Assembly: GCA_016794345.1 (NCBI GenBank)
Contig: JAEUKE010000314.1
Coordinates: forward strand, 1 to 64,000
Origin: Myxococcales bacterium
GTDB lineage: Bacteria; Myxococcota_A; Polyangia; Polyangiales; Polyangiaceae
Direction: 5' to 3'
DNA length: 64,000 nt
Shown: piece after piece, positions 16,128-25,074 of the stretch
How positions within the stretch are numbered: position 1 is the first letter of the stretch
How the letters are laid out: the number at the start of each line of letters is the position of its first letter
Notes under the pieces: model-generated
Seen by the model: only the letters and a program-made list of their open reading frames with translations
Database searches by the model: none
Told to the model about the DNA's origin: nothing
Translations under genes and position numbers: made by a program

Positions 16128-18407
16128 CTACTCAATCGACCGGGCGCGGGCGCGTCGCGCGGGCGAGGGCGCGGGCGCCGGGGCGACGAGACCGGCGCGT
16201 GCGAGGTCGGCTCGTGTCACGACCTCTCCCTCGGCGGTGAGCGCCGCGCGGAGGAGCAGGCTCTCCAGCTCGAGATCGTTGCCGGGCCACGGGTGCTCGA
16301 CCACGAGGGCGAGCGCCGCGGGCTCGATGCCGAGCGGCCGGCCCCGGTAAGCCAGGCCTGCCCGGACGAGCGCGTCGCCGACGAGCGCGCGGAGGTCCTC
16401 CGCGCGCGCCGAGAGCGGCGGGAGCGCGACGGCCCGATCCCCGAGGAGGTCGGCCAGGCGCTCGTCGAGCTCGCCGGTCGCGACGAGCGTGTCGACGGTG
16501 CGCGGAACGATCACGACGAGGCCCAATCGGTCCGTGGTCGCGACGCCGATGTAGCTCTGGACGGGCTGGGGGAGCCGCTCGGGGCTCGCGAGGAGGAGCG
16601 TCCCGCCGCGTGCGCGCACGAGCGGAGAACGATCCTGCGAGCGCCAGAGCTCGAGATCGGCCAAGTTGGGGTCGCCGCCGTCGTGGCAATGCAGCCCGCC
16701 TCCTCGCCGATCGGTGCCCAGGTGGTACCGTGCCGCGAAGGGGAGCGGGTCGACGCCGGGCGGGACGATGAGCGCGAGCGGCTCACGGCGCTTCGCGATC
16801 CTCGTGATGGCCTCCGCCGCGGCGCGCGCGGCGGGGCTGTACACCGCGCGGTCCGCGCGTTCGGCGAGCGTGCGGGTGAGGGCCTCGGTTCGATCGCGAT
16901 CGCTCTCGAGCTCCGACTCGAGCGCGGCGAAGCGCTCTTCGATGCGCGCGGCGGCGCGGCGCAGCTCCTCTTCGCGCTCGAGCGCGCGCGCGATACGTGA
17001 GCTCGCCGCGAGCGCGGCCGCGATCTGGTCGGCGAGCGCGCGGAGGCTCTTCATCTCGGCCAGCGTGGCGGCGTGCTCCTGGGCGGGGAGGGGCAGGCAG
17101 AGCAAGCCGATCGGGAGATCGCCATCTTCGAGCAGCGCCACCGCGCCGAGCTCGCGTTCCGTCATCCAGGCGAGGGCGGGGCGCGCGTCGGCTCGTCTGA
17201 CCGTCGCCTCCTCGAGCACCTCACGCCGGAGCACGCGCTCGGGCTCCTCGGCCGCGACCTCGGCGATGTGGGGAGGGATGGTGGCCGGCTGGGTCTGCGC
17301 GTAGCCCGCGCGATCGACGGTGATCGTCATCGCGGGGGCGAGGCGGACGAGGAACGGGGGCGGCCCGCCGTCGTCCGAGAGCGCCCGCAGCTCGAAGAGC
17401 GCGCGCTCGATTGTCTCGTCCGGATCCGGTCGCCGCGAGCTCGCTGTCGCGCGCTCGAGCGTGCGCAGCCAGGTCCCGTGGGAGGGCGAGACGCCGCTCG
17501 CGAGGCGCGCCGCGAAGAGCCCGCCGAGCGACGAGAGCGCGGCGCCGAGCACGCTGATCTCCACGGCGGCCCAAGGCAAGACGCGGAGCATCGCTCCTGC
17601 GCCGAGCGCGGGCGGCCCGGCGAGGACCGCGACCGCGAGCACGCGGCCGGAGAGCCGCCCCAGGGCCGCGGGGTCGCGCGCCGTCGCGACGGTGCTCGCG
17701 ACGGCGCCCGTGAGGCCCGCGGCCACCGGCAGGACGACGTCGACGGGCGCGAGCCCGAGCGCCCCGAGCCCCGCGGCGACGGAGGTCATCGTCCCGGCGA
17801 GCCAGGCGAACGAACGGAGCCGCTCGGGCGCGCCGAGCTCGAGCCGCCGCGCCCGTTGAGCCTGGATCGCGAGCGCCACGAACAGGCCGAGCGCGCCGAG
17901 CCCGCTCGCGGAGAGCGCGTACGAGTCGGCGGGGCGATCGCCTGGCAGCACGATCGGCGGCAGCTCGAGCAAGGCGGTGCGCGCGGCGAGGACAAACGCG
18001 GCGCCGAACGAGAGGCCCGCGAGGACGGTCGCTTGCGTGGCGGGCAGCGCCCGCGGCGGGACGATCCCCGTGCGACCCCCGGCTTGCACGAGCGCCGTCA
18101 TCCCCGCGAGGGAGGCGAGGCCCGCGCCGAACGCGAGCGCGGCCTTCGACGCCGCCAGGTGCGGCACGAAGACACCGAGCGCGAGCACGACGACGCCGGT
18201 CGCGCTGGCGCGTGCGGCAGCGACGACCGGGCGTCGGGCCTGCTCCGCCGGCGCCGTGTCGCGGAGGGCGGTCGCCCGCCACACGAGGGCGAGCACGAGC
18301 GCGGGGACACCCAAGAGCCCGAGCGCCCAGGACGGCGCCGCGGCCGCTCGCAGCACGGCGGCGCCCGCGTACGCGACCAGAGCCAGGGCTGCGAGGTACG
18401 ACCGCAC
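16128..18407 (-). CDS. Membrane protein with GAF-like and degenerate sigma-54-activator AAA+ domain
   Basis: 759 residues. The N-terminal ~330 residues form about eight or more hydrophobic segments, then comes a GAF-like region (about 370-490), a charged coiled coil (about 490-555) and a C-terminal region aligned to bacterial enhancer-binding protein ATPases: ARGGTLLLASPERLP (Walker B region, near 600), LPPLSARAEDL (near 665) and HPWPGNDLELESLLLRA (near 705). The Walker A is replaced by VPPGVDPLPF with no Lys, the Walker B acidic pair is lost, the GAFTGA loop and the DNA-binding helix-turn-helix are absent. It is therefore probably a non-ATP-hydrolysing, membrane-bound signalling relative. 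GTG start at 18407. Confidence 0.85.
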   Translation of the reverse strand: MRSYLAALALVAYAGAAVLRAAAAPSWALGLLGVPALVLALVWRATALRDTAPAEQARRPVVAAARASATGVVVLALGVFVPHLAASKAALAFGAGLASLAGMTALVQAGGRTGIVPPRALPATQATVLAGLSFGAAFVLAARTALLELPPIVLPGDRPADSYALSASGLGALGLFVALAIQAQRARRLELGAPERLRSFAWLAGTMTSVAAGLGALGLAPVDVVLPVAAGLTGAVASTVATARDPAALGRLSGRVLAVAVLAGPPALGAGAMLRVLPWAAVEISVLGAALSSLGGLFAARLASGVSPSHGTWLRTLERATASSRRPDPDETIERALFELRALSDDGGPPPFLVRLAPAMTITVDRAGYAQTQPATIPPHIAEVAAEEPERVLRREVLEEATVRRADARPALAWMTERELGAVALLEDGDLPIGLLCLPLPAQEHAATLAEMKSLRALADQIAAALAASSRIARALEREEELRRAAARIEERFAALESELESDRDRTEALTRTLAERADRAVYSPAARAAAEAITRIAKRREPLALIVPPGVDPLPFAARYHLGTDRRGGGLHCHDGGDPNLADLELWRSQDRSPLVRARGGTLLLASPERLPQPVQSYIGVATTDRLGLVVIVPRTVDTLVATGELDERLADLLGDRAVALPPLSARAEDLRALVGDALVRAGLAYRGRPLGIEPAALALVVEHPWPGNDLELESLLLRAALTAEGEVVTRADLARAGLVAPAPAPSPARRARARSIE

Positions 18408-18424
18408 GGAGACGCCAGTCTACT

Positions 18425-18446
18425 CCCCCTCCGCTCGCGGAGGGGG
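18425..18446 (-). terminator. Perfect GC-rich hairpin, possible terminator
   Basis: A perfect 9-base inverted repeat (CCCCCTCCG / CGGAGGGGG) with a 4-base loop, located between the stop of the 18506-18955 gene and the start of the next leftward gene. No T-run follows on either strand, so it may be a weak or Rho-assisted terminator, or an mRNA end-protecting hairpin. Confidence 0.4.
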
Positions 18447-18505
18447 CCAGGAGGCACCCGGGGAGACGTGGCCGAACGAGGGCACGCGAGCGTGCCGGCG
18501 AAAGG

Positions 18506-18955
18506 TCAGAGCTCGCTCAGCCACGTGAGGAGGCACTGCTCCTCCGCGTCCGTCAGCTTCATTCCCGAGCCGGGCATCCGCAGTCCGCACGCGTTGGTCT
18601 CGAGGACCTTCGTGTACATGGTGCTCTGCTCGGGCGCGGCGGAGTCGACGATCTTCGCGCCCATGCAGGTGACGCTCGCGACGTCGACCAGGCGCGCGGC
18701 GAGGCCCTCGCCGGGCGTGAGATCGAGCGAGCCGGCCTTGGCAGCCGCGTCGTGGCAGTTCGCCGTCGCGCAGCGTGCGCCGACGAGCGCGGTCTCCACG
18801 TCGCCGCAGCCGTCGCCGCCGCCACCACCCGTCGTGAAGGCGTCTTTGTTCTCCAGCGTGCCGGGGCACGCCGAGAGCAGGAGCATACAAGCCCCCAGGA
18901 CGGTGGTGGCCGTGAGCCCGGCGAGGATCGGATGAGCGCGTCGTTCAGTAGACAT
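18506..18955 (-). CDS. Small lipoprotein with haem-binding-like CxxxxCH motif
   Basis: A 149-residue lipoprotein (lipobox LLSAC near residue 30, then a Gly-rich linker). It contains ARCATANCHD, a Cys-x4-Cys-His of the kind found in PSCyt1-like haem-c domains of planctomycetes and myxobacteria, and a distal RMPGSGMKLTDAEE segment whose Met could be the axial ligand, followed by LLTWL. It is therefore probably a periplasmic c-type cytochrome-like protein, although the motif spacing is not the standard CxxCH. Its start overlaps the end of the upstream beta-barrel gene by 11 bases, so the two are coupled. Confidence 0.75.
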   Translation of the reverse strand: MSTERRAHPILAGLTATTVLGACMLLLSACPGTLENKDAFTTGGGGGDGCGDVETALVGARCATANCHDAAAKAGSLDLTPGEGLAARLVDVASVTCMGAKIVDSAAPEQSTMYTKVLETNACGLRMPGSGMKLTDAEEQCLLTWLSEL

Positions 18956-20306
18956 ACTGCGGACCTATTTCGAGGTGGACGTATTCGTCGAGCGCGCCGC
19001 CAGCGACGAATGCATCGCCAGGCACCGGCGCGAATGCGTAGAACCAGCGGGTATATTCGGCCTGGAGCCGCGCCTCGAACCCTAGCGCGATCGGGACGGT
19101 GAGGCCGCCCCCGACGTCGATGCCGCCGATGCTGGGCTCGCGGAACCGGTCGTAGACGGCGCCCGAGTCGATCGAGCCGAGGTAGCCGCCGAATGCGGTG
19201 ATCGCGACGGGCCCGATCGGGAAGCGACCGTCGAGGCCGACACGCATCAGCGAGTAAGCAACACTGGGGACCTCCGTGTTGAGCGCCTCCGCGCCCGCGC
19301 CAGTCGCTTCCATCGTGAAGACCTCACGGAGGAAGCTGCCCTTCAGCGCGAGGACGAAGGGGTTGTCTTCGGGGCCGGGGATGGGGATGCGGTACTGCAA
19401 GCCGCCGCCGAACCGCATCCACTGCGTGTCGACCTCCGTGCCGTCGCTCGTCTCCGACGAGATGACGGGGGCGATGCGAAACTCCCCGTGGATGCCGATG
19501 TCCTTTGCCACGACGATCTGGAGCGGCGCGAGCGGGTAGACCTGTGCCCTCGCCGAGATGCCCGGCGTGCCGAACACCGAGTAGTCGCGGAGGTTCGTGG
19601 TGATGGGATCGCTGTAGCCGAACCAGCGGCCGCCGATGTCGAACGACGCGTTGATGTGGAAGATCTCTTCGCCGTAGACGTTCGCGCGCCGCTCTCCCGG
19701 AGCCGAAGGCTCATCGTCCTTCTTCTCCTCGTCTTTCTTCTCCTCGTCCTTCTTCTCTTCCGGCGTGGTCTCGGCAGGCGCGGCCGCCGGCTTCCAGGCG
19801 TCGATGAGATCCTTCAGCGCGGTCTCGACGTCGCCCTTCGTGGACGGCTTGTCGAGGGTGATCGCCTGGTCGATCGAGGGCTCTTCTTTGTCGGCCTCGA
19901 CGACGAGGACGAGCATCTCCCGGCCTCCGCCCTTCTTCGGACGGATGAACCCGACGATGGCGGCCTCGGCGCCCATCGACGCCACGGCCTTGCCGATACG
20001 TTTGAGCACCGGCTGCCGCTTGTTCGGGAGCGTGATGACGAGCCCAAACGGAACCTTCTGGCCCTGTTTGGCGAGCGCCTTGCGAAAGTCTTCGCTGGTC
20101 TGGACGTCCGCGGTGCTCGGTAACGTGCCGAGCACGACGTCTTTCGTCTCCGATGCTCGCTGGCCCTCGGTGTAGACCACGACTTTGTGTTTGGCGGCAC
20201 TGTCCTTTGCGGCGGGTTGAGCCAGCGCTTCGCGCGCGATGAAGCACGGCGTGGCGGCGACTACTGCGGCGAGCGCGATGACGATCGTCGGTAGGGTTTT
20301 TGTCAT
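18945..20306 (-). CDS. Secreted protein with probable outer-membrane beta-barrel domain
   Basis: A 453-residue protein with an N-terminal signal peptide (cleavage after AREALA). Residues about 30-150 form a mixed alpha/beta region, a Lys/Glu-rich repetitive linker follows (three copies of EEKKD), and the C-terminal ~270 residues alternate polar and hydrophobic residues with many Gly/Tyr and end in Tyr (IGPQYVY), as in outer-membrane barrels. No specific family recognised. ATG 20306 was chosen because the signal peptide follows at once; ATG 20330 is possible. It is coupled to the downstream haem-motif lipoprotein. Confidence 0.75.
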   Translation of the reverse strand: MTKTLPTIVIALAAVVAATPCFIAREALAQPAAKDSAAKHKVVVYTEGQRASETKDVVLGTLPSTADVQTSEDFRKALAKQGQKVPFGLVITLPNKRQPVLKRIGKAVASMGAEAAIVGFIRPKKGGGREMLVLVVEADKEEPSIDQAITLDKPSTKGDVETALKDLIDAWKPAAAPAETTPEEKKDEEKKDEEKKDDEPSAPGERRANVYGEEIFHINASFDIGGRWFGYSDPITTNLRDYSVFGTPGISARAQVYPLAPLQIVVAKDIGIHGEFRIAPVISSETSDGTEVDTQWMRFGGGLQYRIPIPGPEDNPFVLALKGSFLREVFTMEATGAGAEALNTEVPSVAYSLMRVGLDGRFPIGPVAITAFGGYLGSIDSGAVYDRFREPSIGGIDVGGGLTVPIALGFEARLQAEYTRWFYAFAPVPGDAFVAGGALDEYVHLEIGPQYVY

Positions 20307-20409
20307 TGGCCGTGGTGGGTTGGCTCGCATCCTCGCCCACGGCGTGTGAATTTGTCGATAGTTGAGGCCCCCCTTTCTTCTGAGACGGGAATTTGGCAGA
20401 AGGGGACGC

Positions 20410-22251
20410 ATGCGGCGGATGTCTCCTCGCCTCGTCTGGGTCCTCGGCGCGATCGCCCTCGCGGGCTGCAAGCGAGGTGATCCCAGCGCGGAGGCCACGG
20501 CGTCCGCCAGCGCGTCGTCCGCCGCCGTCGCGGCGAGCGCGGCTTCGGCGCCGCCCGCGATGCCGGCGGACATCGGCAAGAACTCCGTGGCCGAGGCGAT
20601 GCCGGAGGGGCGGCCTCAGCTCGGGATCACGAGCTTCGTCGCGATGGTCTACAAGGAGCCACGCGATACCTCGAAGCGCATCGGTTACCTGCGGCTCGGC
20701 ACCAAGGTCCCGCGCTCGGACGAGCCCGTCAGCACCAAGGGCTGCGAGGGCGGCTGGTACGAGGTCGCGCCGCGCGGCTTCGTCTGTGCCGGCAAAGAGG
20801 CGACGACCGACATGGAGAGCCCCATCCTGAAGGCGGCCTCCCGAAGGCCGGACCTGACGGCGGCGTTGCCTTACCGCTACGGCTTCGTGCGCGCGGTGCT
20901 CCCGCTCTACCTGAAGATCCCCACGGCGGAGGAGCAACACAAGAGCGAGTTCAAGCTGAAGGACCACCTCACCTGGTACGAGGAGAACAAGGAGACCGTC
21001 GACAAGGTCGCGCTCGGCGCCTGGGACGTCCCGCTCGACGAACGCGGCGTGCCCATCAAGGGCAAAGAGCTCGGGGAGCTCGGCCAGCGCAAGAACTCGC
21101 TCGAGGCCGGGCTCGGTGTCCTCTTCGGCGGCGAGACCGACAACGACCCGGCGCCCTTCTGGCTCGAGGGCGGCCGCCGCGCGATCCCCAACGTCAGCGA
21201 CTTCGCGGTGCCCGAATACGCCGTCTTCGCCGACCGCGCGCGCCGCTTCACCGGGCTCGCCCTCATCGGCTCCTTCCAGGCAGGTGAGGAGAGCCTCAAC
21301 CGGCGCTTCGCCATCACGACCGACCTGCGGCTCGCGCCGACGACGAAGCTCAAGCCGGACACCGGCTCGCCCTGGCACGGCATCGAGATCGAGGACCCCT
21401 CCATCTTGCCGTTTGCGTTCGTGCGCGAGCAAGGCGCGGCGCGCTTCAGCATCTCGGGCGGTAGCGCCACGCGAGGGGAGGAGCTCGCGCATCGGAGCGT
21501 CGTGCCGCTCTCGGGCAAGATCAAGCGCGCGGACGCGGGGGAGAAGTACCTCGCTACCAAGAGTGACGATTTCGTCCGCGCGAGCGACGTGGGGATCGTC
21601 ATCGCCCCGCGCACGTGGCCCAAGGCGGCGGAGGCGGGCGAGAAGTGGATCGACGTGAGCCTCTCGCAGCAGACGCTCGTCCTCTGGGAAGGCAAGCGAC
21701 CGGTCTACGCGACGCTCGTGTCCACGGGCCGCGAGGAGTACCCGACGCTCACGGGCGAGTTCCGGATCAAGAACAAACACATCACCGCGACGATGGACTC
21801 GAACGAGTCGTCGGACGTCGGCGGCGCGCCGGTCCGCCAGACCGCGCAGAAGTCGAAGGGCGAGCCCAAGGCGGAGCCGAAGAAAGATCCGAAGAAGGAC
21901 AAGAAGAAGGATCCGAAGAAAAAGGACGCCAAGCCGAAGGAGGGCGGTGCTCCTGCCGTGATCCCGAAGAAGGGCGACGGCGAATACGGCGTCACCAAGC
22001 GGCGCGGCGAGGGCACGTACGCCCTGCGTGACGTCCCCTACATCCAGTACTTCGCGGCGGGCTTCGCCTTGCACGCCGCGTATTGGCACGACGTCTTCGG
22101 CAAGCAGCGCAGCCACGGCTGCGTGAACCTCTCGCCCATCGACGCGCACCGCGTCTTCAAATGGACGGAGCCGGCGATCCCCGACGGCTGGCACGCGATC
22201 AACACGGGCGAAGAGTTCGGCGAAGGGACGACCGTCATCGTCCATGAGTGA
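20410..22251 (+). CDS. L,D-transpeptidase (YkuD) lipoprotein with Lys-rich insertion
   Basis: A 613-residue lipoprotein (lipobox IALAGC) ending in a YkuD domain. The catalytic motif SHGCVN is present with His569 and Cys571, so it should form 3-3 cross-links in peptidoglycan or attach proteins to it. Within the YkuD domain, between the strand IKNKHITATMDSN and the later GTYALRDVPYIQYF, there is a roughly 45-residue insertion made mostly of Lys, Pro, Asp and Glu (about residues 475-520). ATG 20410 has a strong Shine-Dalgarno (AGGGGA). The stop overlaps the next start, linking it to a second murein enzyme. Confidence 0.92.
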   Translation: MRRMSPRLVWVLGAIALAGCKRGDPSAEATASASASSAAVAASAASAPPAMPADIGKNSVAEAMPEGRPQLGITSFVAMVYKEPRDTSKRIGYLRLGTKVPRSDEPVSTKGCEGGWYEVAPRGFVCAGKEATTDMESPILKAASRRPDLTAALPYRYGFVRAVLPLYLKIPTAEEQHKSEFKLKDHLTWYEENKETVDKVALGAWDVPLDERGVPIKGKELGELGQRKNSLEAGLGVLFGGETDNDPAPFWLEGGRRAIPNVSDFAVPEYAVFADRARRFTGLALIGSFQAGEESLNRRFAITTDLRLAPTTKLKPDTGSPWHGIEIEDPSILPFAFVREQGAARFSISGGSATRGEELAHRSVVPLSGKIKRADAGEKYLATKSDDFVRASDVGIVIAPRTWPKAAEAGEKWIDVSLSQQTLVLWEGKRPVYATLVSTGREEYPTLTGEFRIKNKHITATMDSNESSDVGGAPVRQTAQKSKGEPKAEPKKDPKKDKKKDPKKKDAKPKEGGAPAVIPKKGDGEYGVTKRRGEGTYALRDVPYIQYFAAGFALHAAYWHDVFGKQRSHGCVNLSPIDAHRVFKWTEPAIPDGWHAINTGEEFGEGTTVIVHE

Positions 22252-23305
22252 GCGGGGGACCGGCCGGCGGCGCGTCCTTTCTGGCCTGGCCGGCCTCGCC
22301 GCCGCCGCGCTCCCGAGCGTGGCGCGGTCCTCCGCGGGCGAGGCGAGGCTGTCCAGAGACGTGACGGAGCTGTCATTGTCAGCGGGGCGCTCGGTGATCG
22401 AGATCGCCCCGCCGCCTTCCGCTTACGTCTCGGTCGCGGTCACCGGTCCGCGCGAGGCGCTGCTCGGCCTGCTCTTCGTCGGCCCCGGCGCCGGCGTGCT
22501 CCGCCAGAGCCCGCTCGACGAGGACGGCCTCTTGCCTCGTGTCGTCTCCTTCCGCACGGCCGCCGAGCCTGAGGCGCTCTCCGCCGTGGTCGACGTGGTG
22601 GACGCGGTGACCGTCACGATGGCCTGGGCCACCGACGCCGAAGACGTCGAGCCCACGCCGAAGGCGCTGAAAGACGGAACGGCGCGGCCTCGGCCCCTGA
22701 TCGGCTTCCCGGCACCGCCGGGGCCCGCGGTCGGCTACGGGCTCGCCGTGCCCGGGCGCTACCTCTTCGCTCGCATCGACGTGGTCAAGGCGCTCGAGCT
22801 GGCGTTCGAGAAGACCCGGAAGCGGTTCAAGAGCGACCCGATCTATGTGGGCGACGCGAGCCAATGGGACGGCCGCAGGCCCAAGACCGATCTCGGCGAG
22901 CCGCGGCACATCAGCCACGACGGCGGTTGCGACGTCGACCTCGGGCTGCCCGCGATCGACACGTTCCCGTCGAGCCTCCGCGACCACTGTCGGGGCGTCC
23001 TGCTCGAGCCGGATCGCTACGGCTGCTCCCCGGGGACGGCGAAGGGCGTCGACTTCGATCGCCTCGCCTTTTTCCTCGGCTCGCTCGTGGACGAGGCGCC
23101 GAGCTCGATCGTGAAGGTCTTCCTCGACGACGTCTACCGGCGTGAGGTCGTGCGTGTCGTCCCCAAGCTCTACGAGAAGCGGTTCCTGAAGGAGGCGGCC
23201 CGCACCGCCCTCGGCGAGGAGGGCATCCTCGTCGCCTCACCGTGGCACACGGATCACGTCCACGTGCGGTTCGCCGGTGAAAAAGGCCGCGCGCTCTTCG
23301 GGTAG
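22244..23305 (+). CDS. Penicillin-insensitive murein endopeptidase-like (M74/MepA family)
   Basis: A 353-residue exported protein with an Arg-rich leader followed by a hydrophobic stretch. It carries both zinc-ligand motifs of the LAS metallopeptidases: HISHDGGCDVDL near residue 222 and HTDHVHVRF near 335. In MepA these bind zinc and cut D-Ala-mDAP cross-bridges. About 150 N-terminal residues preceding the catalytic region are not part of the family core. The ATG overlaps the L,D-transpeptidase stop by 8 bases, so cross-link formation and cleavage are encoded together. Confidence 0.88.
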   Translation: MSERGTGRRRVLSGLAGLAAAALPSVARSSAGEARLSRDVTELSLSAGRSVIEIAPPPSAYVSVAVTGPREALLGLLFVGPGAGVLRQSPLDEDGLLPRVVSFRTAAEPEALSAVVDVVDAVTVTMAWATDAEDVEPTPKALKDGTARPRPLIGFPAPPGPAVGYGLAVPGRYLFARIDVVKALELAFEKTRKRFKSDPIYVGDASQWDGRRPKTDLGEPRHISHDGGCDVDLGLPAIDTFPSSLRDHCRGVLLEPDRYGCSPGTAKGVDFDRLAFFLGSLVDEAPSSIVKVFLDDVYRREVVRVVPKLYEKRFLKEAARTALGEEGILVASPWHTDHVHVRFAGEKGRALFG

Positions 23306-23403
23306 GAAACACGGCGCGACCGAGAGCACGGCGACGGCGAGGGTCAAGAGCAGCATCGCGGCCATGGACCTGGCCGGAGCAAGCGTGATGCCCTCCTGAT
23401 CCG

Positions 23404-25074
23404 TCAGGTCTTCGCGCGCAGCATCGACTCGTCCACCTCGTAGGACCGGCAGAGCTGCCCCACGAGGGAGACCAGCTGGCGCAACGTCGCCTCGGTGACG
23501 ATCTCGCTCTCGACCATCTCCTCGAGGATGTACGTCGTCGACACGAGGTACCGCCACGGATCGGCCATCTCGCTGAGCCAGAGGTACTGCGCCTCGTAGG
23601 CGTAGCGCGCGAGCTTGCGGAAGATGCCGATCGGCTCGGTGAGGAGCGAGCGGATGTTCACCCGCACGTACGCCTCGAGCTCCGCCCGCCGGATGACCCG
23701 CGAGAAGAGAAGGTTCGAGCGGAAGTCCTCGATCCGAGCGAGGGGGAGCTCCTCGAGGCGGCTGCCCTCCCTGTCGAGCTCCTCGAGCTCGGCCTCGACC
23801 GCGGGCTTCGTCGCCTCCGGTGCGGTCCGCATGATGCGGGTGAACAGGGAACGGAGCTCCCGCCCGGCCTCCTCGAACTGGCGTCGCTTGTGCGGGGGGA
23901 TCGGCACGACCCCCGCGTCGACCGCGAGGTGACCCCACTCGTGCGCGGTCCGCGCCGCGAGGAGCAACCTGTGGATCGGCGGCGCCGCCTCGGTGCGGAC
24001 GTCGAGCCCGGGCTGGGCGAGCGAATACGCGATGAGCCGGCGCGAGTGGTGGACGAACACGCCGCCGGCCTCCTCGAGCGACTCCGTCGGCACGGCCAGC
24101 GCGTCGGGATCGCGAAGGAGGGCGAGGAAGTCGCCGGTGACCCGGCTGACCGTCGTCAGGTCCGCGACGAGGCTCCGCGCCGGCAGCTCCCCGATGTCGC
24201 GGAGCGCCGCGCGGACTCCGCTCGTCTCGCCGGCGCGCTCCGGGTCCCAGATGATGACGCCGCTGTCATCCAACACGAGGACACGAGGTCGCTCGCGCTC
24301 GAGGAAACGACAGACGTCGTCCTCGTGCGCCCGGGCCCGGGCCCGCTGGCGCTCCAGGTACGTGGTCGCCACCGCGGCTGCTGCCTCCTCCGCCTCCTTG
24401 GTGAGCCTGGAGAGCTCGGGCGCGAACGCGCGCTGCGTCGCGAGGGCGGTCCCCTGGATGCGCGCGGCGCCGTCCGGGAGCCCGCGCTCGCCGAGGCCAT
24501 CGGTCGACAAGTTCTGCCTGAGCCGCTCGCAGAGGGCGCCGAGCGCCTTCGCCACGGACGCGTCGGGGCGCTCCGAGAGGGCGGCGCCGCGGGCGAAGCT
24601 CGCGGCCTGGGTCGCGTCGAACGCGAGCAGGAGAGGGAGCGCAGCGAGCAGCGCGCGGCCATACCGCTTGAGCTGCCCGAGGCGCTCGGCGACGAGGAGC
24701 TGGAACGCCGCGTGCTCCGCGCTCGATCGCTCCGGGTCCAGATCGGACGCGTAGACGACGACGCTGGCGTCGGTGAACGGCTGGAAAAACGGACGCGTCG
24801 TGCCCGGCTCGGTGATCACGAGCACGTTCACGAGCCGCGGCGGCAGGTGGACGTCGGGCGCCCCGCGGTGGAGCGCCCCGAGCCTGTCCGAGAGGAGCCG
24901 GATGGCCTCGGAGAGGAGATCGATCGCGCCGCGAGACAAGAGGCCTCGGCGCTCGATCTCGTCCGCGATCTCGGCGCTCACCCCCGCCGTGCTCAGCTCC
25001 TCGAGCGGGACGAGGAAGCAGCCCTCGTGCTCGAAGTAGAAGGGGGCGAGGACCACGCGCGGCTCAGCTCTCAT
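23404..25074 (-). CDS. Putative metalloprotein with HEWGH motif, unknown function
   Basis: A 556-residue protein without signal peptide. The only recognisable motif is RTAHEWGHLAVDAG (His378, Glu379, His382), a perfect HExxH zinc-peptidase signature inside a helix-like context. A downstream Glu as third ligand is possible (several Glu around residues 395-420) but not certain. The remaining sequence is helical and rich in Glu/Arg/Leu. Its start overlaps the end of an upstream Ser/Thr kinase gene by 11 bases, so the two are translated together and may act in one pathway. Confidence 0.75.
   Translation of the reverse strand: MRAEPRVVLAPFYFEHEGCFLVPLEELSTAGVSAEIADEIERRGLLSRGAIDLLSEAIRLLSDRLGALHRGAPDVHLPPRLVNVLVITEPGTTRPFFQPFTDASVVVYASDLDPERSSAEHAAFQLLVAERLGQLKRYGRALLAALPLLLAFDATQAASFARGAALSERPDASVAKALGALCERLRQNLSTDGLGERGLPDGAARIQGTALATQRAFAPELSRLTKEAEEAAAAVATTYLERQRARARAHEDDVCRFLERERPRVLVLDDSGVIIWDPERAGETSGVRAALRDIGELPARSLVADLTTVSRVTGDFLALLRDPDALAVPTESLEEAGGVFVHHSRRLIAYSLAQPGLDVRTEAAPPIHRLLLAARTAHEWGHLAVDAGVVPIPPHKRRQFEEAGRELRSLFTRIMRTAPEATKPAVEAELEELDREGSRLEELPLARIEDFRSNLLFSRVIRRAELEAYVRVNIRSLLTEPIGIFRKLARYAYEAQYLWLSEMADPWRYLVSTTYILEEMVESEIVTEATLRQLVSLVGQLCRSYEVDESMLRAKT

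Noticed and set aside
17073..18935. 620-codon rightward frame
   Set aside because: Antisense Arg-rich shadow of the pseudo-activator gene.
21844..21965. Short repetitive AAGAAG-type DNA within the YkuD gene
   Set aside because: It encodes the Lys-rich insertion and keeps frame, so it is coding repetition and not a regulatory or CRISPR repeat.
19711..22245. 844-codon leftward frame crossing two genes
   Set aside because: Antisense to the YkuD gene and out of frame with the barrel gene; composition is shadow-like with no domain.
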